A stretch of DNA of 36,665 nt from Spirosoma sp. (GTDB taxonomy: Bacteria; Bacteroidota; Bacteroidia; Cytophagales; Spirosomataceae). Under the pieces are notes generated by a model that was not told where the DNA came from, ran no database searches, and worked only from the letters and a program-made list of their open reading frames with translations. Where the stretch lies: NCBI GenBank assembly GCA_014377625.1, contig JACMPG010000131.1, positions 1 to 36,665 on the forward strand. The letters run 5' to 3'. Every line of letters begins with the position of its first letter. The first letter of the stretch is position 1. The position numbers were made by a program, and so were the translations under genes. Below are positions 19,078 through 26,740 of the stretch, piece by piece.

Positions 19078-19083
19078 ATCGCA

Positions 19084-19806
19084 TTATTGGGCGTTACCTA
19101 CCGAACCCAGCGGAATACCGTAGCTGAGGGCAATCATGCCCGCGCGGAACTTCGATTCTTCGTTTTTACTGAAGTCGGTCAGACCAAATCCTCCGCGTAA
19201 CTCCAGCAGAAATAGTCCGGTGCCAACGCGGGTACCCACCGCAATACCCCCCTGTGCGCCAATATCGAGTTGCTGAAAGCTGTTTTTTGAATAATACTGA
19301 ATGGATGATGTGCTCTGCCCTTCTCCGAAGACGACCTTTCCCGCCTGACTGATGGTATTGGCTCCACTGACCGCTTTCTGGTCGAATTTACCATTCAGAC
19401 CGTAGCCTACGGAAGGCCCGGCAAAGGCAAAAAACCGAAATCGGTCCGATGCGAAAGCTATTTTTACGAACAGCGGCACCTCAATGTAGTTGAAGAAATA
19501 GGTGCCTGTTGCCTTAACCCCGTTCTGCGTATAATCCAGCCCGTATCCTTTGCGGATGTAAGTCAACTCTGGCTGGAAAGACAACCGACCGGCAATGGGG
19601 ATGTTTAGCCCAATTCCAGCCATATACGTAGCTACGGTCGTTGCTTTCTGACTATTATTCTGACCGCTTATGGCCGTGGCTGCCGTAGGGAAAGTTGTTG
19701 CCGACAGCCCACCACCCGCCCGAAAACTGAGCATTTTGTAGGGTTGGGCCAACAAGATCGTGTTTAGTAACAGAACTATCCCCAGAGTGTGGATAACTTT
19801 TAGCAT
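19084..19806 (-). CDS. PorT-like outer-membrane beta-barrel protein
   Basis: This 240-residue protein has a signal peptide (hydrophobic residues 4-20, ending ILLAQ) and a short barrel of amphipathic strands alternating with turns, of the PorT/OMP_b-brl_2 type common in Bacteroidota. Typical segments are LSFQPELTYIRKGYGL, YIEVPLFVKIAF and FFAFAGPSVGYGL. The C-terminal stretch FRAGMIALSYGIPLG is consistent with closing strands. It is expected in the outer membrane; ligand and role are unknown. A perfect -7 promoter box lies 37 bases upstream, so this gene probably leads a transcript that also carries the kinase gene. Confidence 0.85.
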   Translation of the reverse strand: MLKVIHTLGIVLLLNTILLAQPYKMLSFRAGGGLSATTFPTAATAISGQNNSQKATTVATYMAGIGLNIPIAGRLSFQPELTYIRKGYGLDYTQNGVKATGTYFFNYIEVPLFVKIAFASDRFRFFAFAGPSVGYGLNGKFDQKAVSGANTISQAGKVVFGEGQSTSSIQYYSKNSFQQLDIGAQGGIAVGTRVGTGLFLLELRGGFGLTDFSKNEESKFRAGMIALSYGIPLGSVGNAQ

Positions 19807-19842
19807 GGCGTGGTTGGTAATTAATCAGTTGATGTGGATTTC

Positions 19843-19850
19843 CAAAAATA
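19843..19850 (-). promoter_or_regulatory. Probable -7 promoter box of the barrel-kinase operon
   Basis: On the minus strand this reads TATTTTTG, an exact TAnnTTTG match, 37 bases upstream of the barrel gene start (19806). No convincing -33 TTTG at the right distance was found. Confidence 0.55.
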
Positions 19851-19985
19851 AGGATTTTTCATCAGGGAAGTAGTGCAACACCCCTACAGGTTTAGTAAGC
19901 GGCAGTACAAACGAGTTTACCTGACAGTCTGAGTTCGTCGTTTCAGTAAAGCATACTACCAAATCTTATCGACTGAAAGACAAAA

Positions 19986-20015
19986 AAAGCCAGCCCGGTT
20001 TCCGGGGCTGGCTTT
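19986..20015 (-). terminator. Terminator of the acyl-CoA dehydrogenase gene
   Basis: AAAGCCAGCCC and GGGCTGGCTTT form an 11-bp stem over an eight-base loop. On the minus strand it is followed by a run of seven T (19982-19988). It lies 22 bases downstream of the acyl-CoA dehydrogenase stop codon. Confidence 0.88.
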
Positions 20016-20037
20016 ACGTTGATGAAGTGGTCTTGCT

Positions 20038-21852
20038 TTAAAAAATATACTTGTTCTCGGCAATCATGGCGTCGGCAATCTGACGACGGGCGTCTTTGAG
20101 GTTCATCGGCTCAATTTTGGTAAACCGCTTCAGCCCCATCAGCATACCACGCAGTTCGTCGCCTTCGGCAAAAGACGTAATGGCCGCCCGACCCGCGTTA
20201 TTAACTTTCTCAATAGCTTCGTGCAGATAGACGAGTGCCATTTGCTTCTGTAATTCAACAGCTGCTTCGCCCCGGATACCCGTCAGCTTCTCAACGCGCA
20301 GCAATATCGACTCGGCTACGTAGATTTCGATGGCCATGTCGGCTACGTTCATCAGAATCTCCTGCTCAGACGAGAGATTGGTCATAAACTTCTGCACGGC
20401 GGCACCAGCCACCATCAGTGCGGCCTTTTTAAGGTTCCGCAGAGCTTTCTTCTCCGCTACGAATATGCCTTCTTCCTCCTCCGTGTTGAAGTCAGGAATC
20501 GACATAATCTCTTTAGCAACGGCCATAGCCGGTCCCATCAGGTTTAGTTCACCTTTCATAGCCCGCTTCAGCAGCATATCGACTACGAGCATCCGGTTAA
20601 TCTCGTTGGTACCTTCGAAAATCCGGTTAATCCGGGCATCGCGGTAGCTACGGTCCATGGGCGCATCGGCAGAGTAGCCCATACCGCCATACACCTGAAC
20701 GCCTTCATCGGCCACGTAATCCAGCACTTCCGAACCGTGTACCTTCATCATGGCGCACTCAATGGCAAACTGCTCCAGAGCTATCAGCTTGGCCGACACG
20801 TCGCTCTTTCCCTGCGCCTTAAGGTCTTCAATGGCATCGTCGATGTTCTGACCGGCGCGGTAGCTGGCCGTTTCCGACGCGTAAATTTTCAGGGCCATTT
20901 CGGCCAGTTTGTGCTTAATGGCCCCAAACTCCGAGATGGGTGTTTTAAACTGCTTCCGCTCGTTCGAGTAACGTATGGCATGGTTCAGCACCTCTTTCGA
21001 GCCACCAATGGCCGCTACACCAAGTTTGATCCGGCCAATGTTCAGGATGTTCACAGCAATTTTGAAACCATTGCCCCGATCCGACAGCAGATTCTCGACG
21101 GGAACCAGCGTATCGTTGAAGAACATCTGCCGGGTATCTGAGCCTTTAATGCCCATCTTGTGCTCCGGCTCATTCATCGTGATGCCGTTGTACGACTTTT
21201 CGACAATGAATGCGGAGAGATTTTTGTCCGGTTTGCCGGTACCATCATCAATTTTGGCAAAGACAATGAACAGGTCTGCGAAACCACCGTTGGTAATCCA
21301 CATCTTTTGCCCGTTCAGGACATAGTTTTTGCCGTCTTCGCTCAGTACAGCTTTGGTCTTGCCGGAGTTGGCGTCTGGGCCTGAATCCGGCTCAGTCAGA
21401 CAGTAAGCGGCTTTCCACTCGCCAGTAGCCAATTTGGGCAGGTATTTTGACTTTTGATCGTCGTTGCCATAATAGACAATTGGCAGCGTACCAATGCCGG
21501 TATGAGCTGACAGCGCAACGGAGAACGAATGACCCGCGCCAGTCACTTCAGCCACCAGCATAGACGTATTGAAATTCATGCCGAAGCCGCCGTATTCTTC
21601 CGGTACGCCCGTACCGAGCAGACCGAGTTCGCCTGCTTTATCCATCAGAGACGAAATTAACTCCGGCGATTTGGCAGTGTCGATTTCGTCGAGTCTTGTC
21701 CATATTTCGCGCTCCAGAAATTCGCGGCAGGTAGCCGCAATCATCTGCTGTTCTTCGGTAAACTCTTCGGGGATAAAGACCTGCGATGCGTCAGTTTCTT
21801 TAATCAGGAACTCGCCCCCTTTAATGGACGCTTTAGGTTCTGTAGCAATCAT
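20038..21852 (-). CDS. fadE: Acyl-CoA dehydrogenase with C-terminal extension
   Basis: This 604-residue FAD enzyme performs the first oxidation step of fatty-acid beta-oxidation. Residues 30-430 form the usual acyl-CoA dehydrogenase core: GVPEEYGGFG near residue 82, the FAD-contact block CLTEPDSGPDANS near 151, KMWITNGGFADLFIVFAK near 183, ERKQFKTPISEF near 298, VQVYGGMGYS near 386, and IFEGTNEINR, whose Glu413 is the expected catalytic base. A further 175-residue helical region follows, as in the VLCAD/ACAD9-like long members. The symbol is by function only. Two copies of a palindromic operator lie upstream of the gene, and a third precedes the thiolase gene, so both steps are probably controlled together. 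Confidence 0.93.
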   Translation of the reverse strand: MIATEPKASIKGGEFLIKETDASQVFIPEEFTEEQQMIAATCREFLEREIWTRLDEIDTAKSPELISSLMDKAGELGLLGTGVPEEYGGFGMNFNTSMLVAEVTGAGHSFSVALSAHTGIGTLPIVYYGNDDQKSKYLPKLATGEWKAAYCLTEPDSGPDANSGKTKAVLSEDGKNYVLNGQKMWITNGGFADLFIVFAKIDDGTGKPDKNLSAFIVEKSYNGITMNEPEHKMGIKGSDTRQMFFNDTLVPVENLLSDRGNGFKIAVNILNIGRIKLGVAAIGGSKEVLNHAIRYSNERKQFKTPISEFGAIKHKLAEMALKIYASETASYRAGQNIDDAIEDLKAQGKSDVSAKLIALEQFAIECAMMKVHGSEVLDYVADEGVQVYGGMGYSADAPMDRSYRDARINRIFEGTNEINRMLVVDMLLKRAMKGELNLMGPAMAVAKEIMSIPDFNTEEEEGIFVAEKKALRNLKKAALMVAGAAVQKFMTNLSSEQEILMNVADMAIEIYVAESILLRVEKLTGIRGEAAVELQKQMALVYLHEAIEKVNNAGRAAITSFAEGDELRGMLMGLKRFTKIEPMNLKDARRQIADAMIAENKYIF

Positions 21853-21870
21853 AGTGTGTCAGGGTTGTTT

Positions 21871-21887
21871 ATTATGCATGCATACTA
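21871..21887. promoter_or_regulatory. Operator copy A (beta-oxidation operator)
   Basis: The 17-mer ATTATGCATGCATACTA contains a perfect 12-bp palindrome, TATGCATGCATA (21873-21884). It lies 19 bases upstream of the acyl-CoA dehydrogenase start and matches copy B at 15 of 17 positions. Its centre is 48 bp from that of copy B. The form suits a dimeric repressor, TetR type being likely, but no regulator gene is in the window. Confidence 0.75.
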
Positions 21888-21918
21888 ATTATAGTACAAA
21901 GTACGTCAGGCAAAAAAT

Positions 21919-21935
21919 AGTATGCAAGCATACTA
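21919..21935. promoter_or_regulatory. Operator copy B (beta-oxidation operator)
   Basis: The 17-mer AGTATGCAAGCATACTA has palindromic 8-bp arms around AA when base 21918 is included. It lies 66 bases upstream of the acyl-CoA dehydrogenase start, just upstream of an imperfect -7 box (TACTTTG on the minus strand, 21897-21903), so it would cover the -33 region. It matches copy C upstream of the thiolase gene at 15 of 17 positions. Confidence 0.8.
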
Positions 21936-22116
21936 CTAACAAAATTGGCGTTAAAATAATCCCGTTAACAGTCGTCATTCAGTATGATCGTGACAATGGC
22001 CTTTCGATTGAATTGGCTGTGTACGAGTGTTGTAATAGCCTTTTTCAATTCTAAAGAGTATACTTGGGGAACGGGCCTCCCTTTATATTACTATAACAAT
22101 ATTTTACTATAGCTAA

Positions 22117-24108
22117 ATGGAGCATTTTTTGCAAAAATCGCACCTATTGCTTTCGGCGCTTACTTTCTGTATATCTGTATCTATACCTATTAACCATGTC
22201 TCTGCTCAATCATTGCCGATTGTTCCGTCAGAGATGACGTTTGCTGGTGTATCGATCTACCTCAGTAAAGAGGCACGTTTACAGGTACAACAGGAAGTTC
22301 GCTTGCTGTACGCTAATCGTAAACAACTCGAACAGGATATGGACGCCCTGTACGAACTTGTTCCCCTTTGGCAGCCATTTCTACAAAATGCTGGTCTGCC
22401 CGCTGACTTTCGGTATGTGGCACTACCCTTTGCGAATACTGGAAACCCCGCTTACTGGTCGGTTCAGGCCAAACAAATACCGGCCACTGGACTGCGAGTC
22501 AACCAGGCCGTTGACGAGACCAGGCATCCGCTGATAGCCACTGAAAAAGTGAGTAATTTCCTCAAGGAATTACGGGATAAGTACCGGGAGAACGCGGCTC
22601 AGGTTCTGCTGCGCTACCTTCGCAATGGCACCCTAACTACCGGCACATCATCGGGAAAAACACAGGCCAAATCGGTTTGGCTTGACATAGACAGTCCGTC
22701 TCTGCTCTGGAAAATACTGGCCCGCAAAATTATGATTGAGCAGCGAGAACCTGCCTATCGGCCTGTGGTGAAGTATATCTTGTATACTTATTACGGCGGT
22801 GGTCAGACACTGTCGGCTATTGCGCAGCAACTACGTATACCCGATGATAGATTCTACCCTTACAACGCCTGGCTCAGGACACCGGTGATACCGTTTGAGC
22901 CGTCCTATCCGATCTTGGTTCGATTAACCGACGATGAGTTTTCGACGGTATGGTCGGCGAGTAATGGTTCGGACCGGGCGGCAGATGCTTCATCGATTGG
23001 CAAAATTGACCTCGGCTTTCCATTGCTCCTTAAATCGTCGGTTCGGGCAGATGGCTTACGCGCTCCGGCCACGTTTTACACAATTAATGAAAGGCGGGGG
23101 ATTCAGGCTAAATCGTGCGATAATCCCATTACGCTTGCCTTTTACGGCAGCATTACACCAGAAGCTTTTCTGACTTACAACGATATGACCAGTCAGGATG
23201 TAGTTCGACCCGGTCAAATTTATTACCTCCAACGAAAAGCGAAACGAGCCCAAATACCCTTCCATATCATGCAGCGTAACCAGTCGCTTCGCGATATAGC
23301 CAATATCTATGGCATGCGACTATCCTCACTGCTCCGATTCAACCGCATCAAGGCAGCAAAACGCTCTGGGGCGGGGCGGATTTTGTGGCTTCGCAAAAAA
23401 CGCCCACGCAGCCAGCCCGTCGAGTACCAGCAACTACCACCCGAACCAGCTCCGCTGATGCCCCTGCCTACACCTACGCTGGCCTTTACGGATTCCTCAG
23501 CAATACCTGCTACGACCAGACCAGAGGACAGCCTGACTTTGACTCAACTTACTGTTAAACAACCAGATACAATCACAGTCGAACCAAATATTGTCCCGAA
23601 AAAATCGGTTGAGATAGTGAAACAGGCTGATACGCTCAGGCCAGCTGCTGCACCTTTGCCCACCGGTCAGAAAACAGTGGTTGTAAAGCCGGTCGATACC
23701 GCTTTGGTCCCTCCTGCCCCCGCTGCAACGTCAAAAGAATCCACCAAAAAAACCAAAGTAACCGCCCGAACTCACGTTGTCAAACCCGGGCAAACCTATT
23801 ATGCTATTGCGCACTTGTACGGCGTTACGCCTAATCAGTTATACAACTGGAATAACTTATCGGAAACAACACCACTCGAAATAGGTCAGGAACTAATTGT
23901 CTCGCCTACCCACAAATCAGTACCCCGTAATCCAGTCACCGTAAGGGAGCCTGAATCCGTTGTTTACTACGTTGTTCAGCCCGGTCAGACCGTGTACCGG
24001 ATTGCGTTAATTAATAAAACGACCGTAGATAACGTCATGAAGTGGAACAGTCTTAAAGATTATACTATTGAAGTGGGACAGAAACTGATTGTTCGTAAAC
24101 CGGAATAA
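22117..24108 (+). CDS. LysM-repeat protein with a degenerate MltD-like transglycosylase domain
   Basis: This 663-residue exported protein has a signal peptide ending near VSAQ (residue 31). Residues 75-160 resemble the start of the MltD-type lytic transglycosylase domain (LPADFRYVALPFANTGNP), but Asn107 stands where the catalytic Glu of the ES motif is expected. Cleavage of peptidoglycan is therefore doubtful. A LysM-like stretch occurs near 222-260 and a weak one near 383-425. After a Pro-rich linker (430-550) come two clear LysM domains: about 553-595 (HVVKPGQTYYAIAHLYGVTP) and 617-660 (YVVQPGQTVYRIALINKTTV). It probably binds peptidoglycan in the periplasm. It is transcribed opposite to its beta-oxidation neighbours and ends in a strong terminator. 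Confidence 0.85.
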   Translation: MEHFLQKSHLLLSALTFCISVSIPINHVSAQSLPIVPSEMTFAGVSIYLSKEARLQVQQEVRLLYANRKQLEQDMDALYELVPLWQPFLQNAGLPADFRYVALPFANTGNPAYWSVQAKQIPATGLRVNQAVDETRHPLIATEKVSNFLKELRDKYRENAAQVLLRYLRNGTLTTGTSSGKTQAKSVWLDIDSPSLLWKILARKIMIEQREPAYRPVVKYILYTYYGGGQTLSAIAQQLRIPDDRFYPYNAWLRTPVIPFEPSYPILVRLTDDEFSTVWSASNGSDRAADASSIGKIDLGFPLLLKSSVRADGLRAPATFYTINERRGIQAKSCDNPITLAFYGSITPEAFLTYNDMTSQDVVRPGQIYYLQRKAKRAQIPFHIMQRNQSLRDIANIYGMRLSSLLRFNRIKAAKRSGAGRILWLRKKRPRSQPVEYQQLPPEPAPLMPLPTPTLAFTDSSAIPATTRPEDSLTLTQLTVKQPDTITVEPNIVPKKSVEIVKQADTLRPAAAPLPTGQKTVVVKPVDTALVPPAPAATSKESTKKTKVTARTHVVKPGQTYYAIAHLYGVTPNQLYNWNNLSETTPLEIGQELIVSPTHKSVPRNPVTVREPESVVYYVVQPGQTVYRIALINKTTVDNVMKWNSLKDYTIEVGQKLIVRKPE

Positions 24109-24151
24109 AGAAGGCCCGGCCAATAAACTGGCCGGGCCTTTTTTATTCCGG
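24100..24151. terminator. Bidirectional terminator overlapping a stop codon
   Basis: Arms 24100-24122 and 24129-24151 pair over 23 bp with one mismatch around a six-base loop; the inner 12 bp are perfect and GC-rich and a T run follows. The TAA stop of the LysM gene (24106-24108) lies inside the left arm. It also serves the convergent thiolase gene (stop 24159). Confidence 0.9.
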
Positions 24152-24158
24152 TTTAGCA

Positions 24159-25337
24159 TTAGTTGAGTCGCTCAAAAATACCGGCTACGCCCTGCCCTCC
24201 ACCTACGCAGGCCGATACCATGCCATATTTCTGGTTCTGACGGCGCATTTCGTTAATCAACTGCACCGACAGCCGCGCCCCCGTCGATCCGAGTGCGTGA
24301 CCGAGCGCGATAGCTCCGCCGTTGGGATTGATCCTGCTTTTATCGAGGCCAAGTTCCTGAATCACCGCCAGCGACTGGGCTGCAAAGGCTTCGTTCAACT
24401 CAATCAGTTCGATATCGTTCTGTTTCATACCCGCTTTTTTGAGCGCGATAGGAATAGCCGCTACGGGGCCAATACCCATAATTTTGGGTTCTACGCCCGC
24501 CGTTGCGTAGGAAACCATCCGCGCTACGGGCTGCAAGCCAAGTTCATTCACCAACGCTTCGGACATGACAATAACGAAAGCAGCCCCGTCGGAGGTTTGC
24601 GATGAGTTACCCGCCGTTACCGATCCGCCAGCGGCAAATACGGGGCGCAGCTTAGCCAGCCCTTCGGCACTCGTGTCTTTGCGTGGACCTTCGTCCTGCG
24701 CTACAGTCCACTCACGCGTTTTCTTCTTATTACTCTCGGCGTCGAAATAGGTTTCTGATACCTTGATAGGAACAATCTCATCGGCGAATTTACCAGCGGC
24801 CTGAGCCGCCAGGGCTTTCTGATGCGACTCGTATGCAAACTCATCCTGAGCATCGCGGCTAATATTGAACTGTTGCGCTACCTGCTCGGCAGTCAGGCCC
24901 ATACCAATATAATAGTCGGGGTTTTGCTTCGCGATTTCGTAGTTCAGGGCCGTTTTCCAGCCCATAACCGGTACCAGCGACATTGACTCCGTACCACCCG
25001 CAATAATGCAGTCGGCCAGACCAGAGTGAATTTTAGCCGATGCAATGGCAATGGCTTCGAGACCTGAACCGCAGTAGCGATTGATGGTAAAGCCAGGTAC
25101 CGTTTTGGGTAGCGACAACAGCGCGATATAACGGGCAATCTGCATACCCTGTTCGGCCTCTGGTACGGCATTACCCACAATGAGGTCTTCTACGCGAGCC
25201 GGGTCGAGATTGGGTACCTGCGCCAGTAAGTGCTTGATTACGTCAGCCGCCATATCGTCGGGGCGGGTCAGGCGGAGACCACCGCGCGGGGCTTTACCAA
25301 CGGCGGTGCGGTATCCGGCAACAATATATGCATCCAT
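24159..25337 (-). CDS. fadA: Acetyl-CoA acyltransferase (thiolase)
   Basis: This 392-residue thiolase cleaves 3-ketoacyl-CoA in the last step of beta-oxidation, or condenses two acetyl-CoA in the reverse sense. The active-site residues are all visible: nucleophile Cys89 in [11 protein letters not shown], His347 in [14 protein letters not shown] and Cys377 in [10 protein letters not shown]. Sequence blocks such as [12 protein letters not shown] and [14 protein letters not shown] suggest the FadA group rather than the biosynthetic PhaA group, but substrate preference cannot be fixed. The 3-hydroxyacyl-CoA dehydrogenase/enoyl-CoA hydratase partner, often adjacent in related genomes, is missing here. 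A -7 box and a palindromic operator lie upstream. Confidence 0.93.
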   Translation of the reverse strand: MDAYIVAGYRTAVGKAPRGGLRLTRPDDMAADVIKHLLAQVPNLDPARVEDLIVGNAVPEAEQGMQIARYIALLSLPKTVPGFTINRYCGSGLEAIAIASAKIHSGLADCIIAGGTESMSLVPVMGWKTALNYEIAKQNPDYYIGMGLTAEQVAQQFNISRDAQDEFAYESHQKALAAQAAGKFADEIVPIKVSETYFDAESNKKKTREWTVAQDEGPRKDTSAEGLAKLRPVFAAGGSVTAGNSSQTSDGAAFVIVMSEALVNELGLQPVARMVSYATAGVEPKIMGIGPVAAIPIALKKAGMKQNDIELIELNEAFAAQSLAVIQELGLDKSRINPNGGAIALGHALGSTGARLSVQLINEMRRQNQKYGMVSACVGGGQGVAGIFERLN

Positions 25338-25400
25338 GTTCTCTTGATTACAGGTTAAACAGCATCTCTTCTCAAAACTGATTCGCTGTGGGAATAATTA

Positions 25401-25408
25401 CAAACCTA
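25401..25408 (-). promoter_or_regulatory. Probable -7 promoter box of the thiolase gene
   Basis: On the minus strand this reads TAGGTTTG, an exact match to TAnnTTTG, 64 bases upstream of the thiolase start. The operator copy at 25418-25434 occupies the expected -33 region, so a bound repressor should block this promoter. Confidence 0.6.
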
Positions 25409-25417
25409 CGCAAAAAT

Positions 25418-25434
25418 GGTATGCAAGCATACTG
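25418..25434. promoter_or_regulatory. Operator copy C (beta-oxidation operator)
   Basis: The 17-mer GGTATGCAAGCATACTG contains GTATGC-AA-GCATAC, the same core as copy B upstream of the acyl-CoA dehydrogenase gene 3.5 kb away. It lies 81 bases upstream of the thiolase start, next to the -7 box at 25401-25408. Confidence 0.8.
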
Positions 25435-25435
25435 A

Positions 25436-25525
25436 TTTTTTGTCGTGTCGATGAGGGAAGCATCTCTTTTTAGTACACGTTTTTGGATAAGAAAAGATGC
25501 TTCCTTGATCGACATGACAAAAAAA
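25436..25525. repeat. Imperfect 28-35 bp inverted repeat between nuoJ and the thiolase gene
   Basis: The left arm (25436-25470) pairs with the right arm (25491-25525). Over the central 28 positions (from GTCGTGTCGAT on the left) 24 match. The right arm shares its last part, GATCGACATGAC (25507-25518), with the perfect palindrome at 25507-25562, so the two hairpins exclude each other on RNA. The spacer is AT-rich. Confidence 0.7.
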
Positions 25526-25562
25526 GCCGCTCAGTTGAGCGGCTTTTTTTGTCATGTCGATC
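25507..25562. terminator. Perfect 27-bp palindrome, terminator after nuoJ
   Basis: Arms 25507-25533 and 25536-25562 are perfect 27-base complements with a two-base loop. The inner part, GCCGCTCA with TGAGCGGC flanked by A7 and T7, is a textbook bidirectional terminator. It lies 21 bases downstream of the nuoJ stop and should end the nuo transcript. Confidence 0.9.
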
Positions 25563-25583
25563 TATTCTTCTGTATAGTCTCGA

Positions 25584-26138
25584 TCAGAAGTGACGGTCGC
25601 CAGTTTCGCGTTTACCAAGCATTACGGCCCCCACCATCGCAATCAGGAACAGGATAGACACCAGTTCAAACGGCAGGATATAATCTCCATACAGCAATTC
25701 ACCCAGATTCTCGACCATACCGGTTTGCGAGTTGAATGAACCCGGATTGACAACAGGTACCTGCGCGCTTTTTGCCCGGAAAATCTGGATCAGCATCACC
25801 ATCAGCAAACCGCCCACTACGACCGATACTATTTTGGTCAGGTTAGTTTTCGACTCCTCTTCTTCCTTACGTAGATTCAGGAACATAATCGTGAACAGGA
25901 ACAGGACCATGATAGCCCCGGCATATACAATGATATTGACTGCCGCCAGAAACTGCGCGTTTAGCAGAATGTAATGCCCTGACAGGCAGAAGAACGTAAA
26001 AATCAGTCCCAGTACACTGTAGATTGGGTTCTTTGCCGTAACTACGCTCACCGCGCTGAACAGGGTCAGAATAGTCAGGACGATAAATAGCCAGCCAGTT
26101 GGCGACAGCGTTTTGAAAAAATTAAGTGTTTCAATCAT
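25584..26138 (-). CDS. nuoJ: NADH-quinone oxidoreductase subunit J
   Basis: This 184-residue membrane subunit of complex I has five predicted transmembrane helices (near residues 15-34, 39-57, 62-87, 103-121 and 156-175). The block LLNAQFLAAVNIIVYAGAI with the pi-bulge helix of TM3 is diagnostic of NuoJ/ND6. It is in the proton-pumping arm at the interface with the quinone site. It follows nuoI after five bases. Unusually it is the last nuo gene here: nuoK, L, M and N do not follow, and a perfect terminator and the thiolase gene come next. Confidence 0.95.
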   Translation of the reverse strand: MIETLNFFKTLSPTGWLFIVLTILTLFSAVSVVTAKNPIYSVLGLIFTFFCLSGHYILLNAQFLAAVNIIVYAGAIMVLFLFTIMFLNLRKEEEESKTNLTKIVSVVVGGLLMVMLIQIFRAKSAQVPVVNPGSFNSQTGMVENLGELLYGDYILPFELVSILFLIAMVGAVMLGKRETGDRHF

Positions 26139-26143
26139 GGTTT

Positions 26144-26710
26144 CTACGTAGCAGCACGGGTTAAACTGGGTTCGGTTGGGGTGGCCTGTACTTCAGAACT
26201 GGCTACGCGTACATAGCGGTCATCCATCTTCTCAACCAGCCGGTCTTTGCCGTAGATGACCTCGTCGCGCTCCTGAAACACGGGTACCATACGGTCATGG
26301 CGCAGATAGATGGCCTGCTTGGGGCAGGCTTCTTCGCACAAACCGCAGAAGATGCAGCGCAGCATATTTACTTCGTACACGGCAGCATACTTCTCTTCGC
26401 GGTACAGCATTTTCTCGTCCGGCTGGCGTTCGGCGGCAATCATCGAAATGGCTTCTGCCGGGCAGGCAACGGCACAAAGACCACAGGCCGTACAGCGTTC
26501 ACGCCCCTGTTCGTCGCGTTTCAGGATGTGTAAACCACGATAAATAGGACCGAGGTATCTCTTGACTTCCGGATATTGGATGGTCGGCTTCTTACGGAAG
26601 AAGTGGCGGATGGTAATGCCCAGCCCGCTAATTACGGCGGGCAGATACATCTTTTCCGCCAGCGTCATTTCCTTATTGCTGACCTGTACTGAGCGATTAG
26701 TAAGTTGCAT
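26144..26710 (-). CDS. nuoI: NADH-quinone oxidoreductase subunit I
   Basis: This 188-residue subunit carries two [4Fe-4S] clusters (N6a and N6b) that pass electrons toward NuoB. Cluster ligands are Cys73, 76, 79 and 83 (CTACGLCAVACP) and Cys119, 122, 125 and 129 (CIFCGLCEEACP). It lies five bases upstream of nuoJ and 30 bases downstream of nuoH. A later ATG (MTLAEK, residue 15) is a possible alternative start. The C-terminal tail after residue 160 is variable and polar. Confidence 0.96.
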   Translation of the reverse strand: MQLTNRSVQVSNKEMTLAEKMYLPAVISGLGITIRHFFRKKPTIQYPEVKRYLGPIYRGLHILKRDEQGRERCTACGLCAVACPAEAISMIAAERQPDEKMLYREEKYAAVYEVNMLRCIFCGLCEEACPKQAIYLRHDRMVPVFQERDEVIYGKDRLVEKMDDRYVRVASSEVQATPTEPSLTRAAT

Positions 26711-26740
26711 GAGTTTCGGTTTTCTGGGTACGGTAAACCG

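Noticed and set aside
25436-25562. Calling a riboswitch between nuoJ and the thiolase gene
   Set aside because: The alternative pairings involve only simple arms, and no known aptamer core is recognisable; I report competing hairpins instead.
25445-25657. A 70-codon frame across the nuoJ-thiolase gap
   Set aside because: It runs through the inverted repeats and the terminator; the peptide is an artefact of palindromic sequence.
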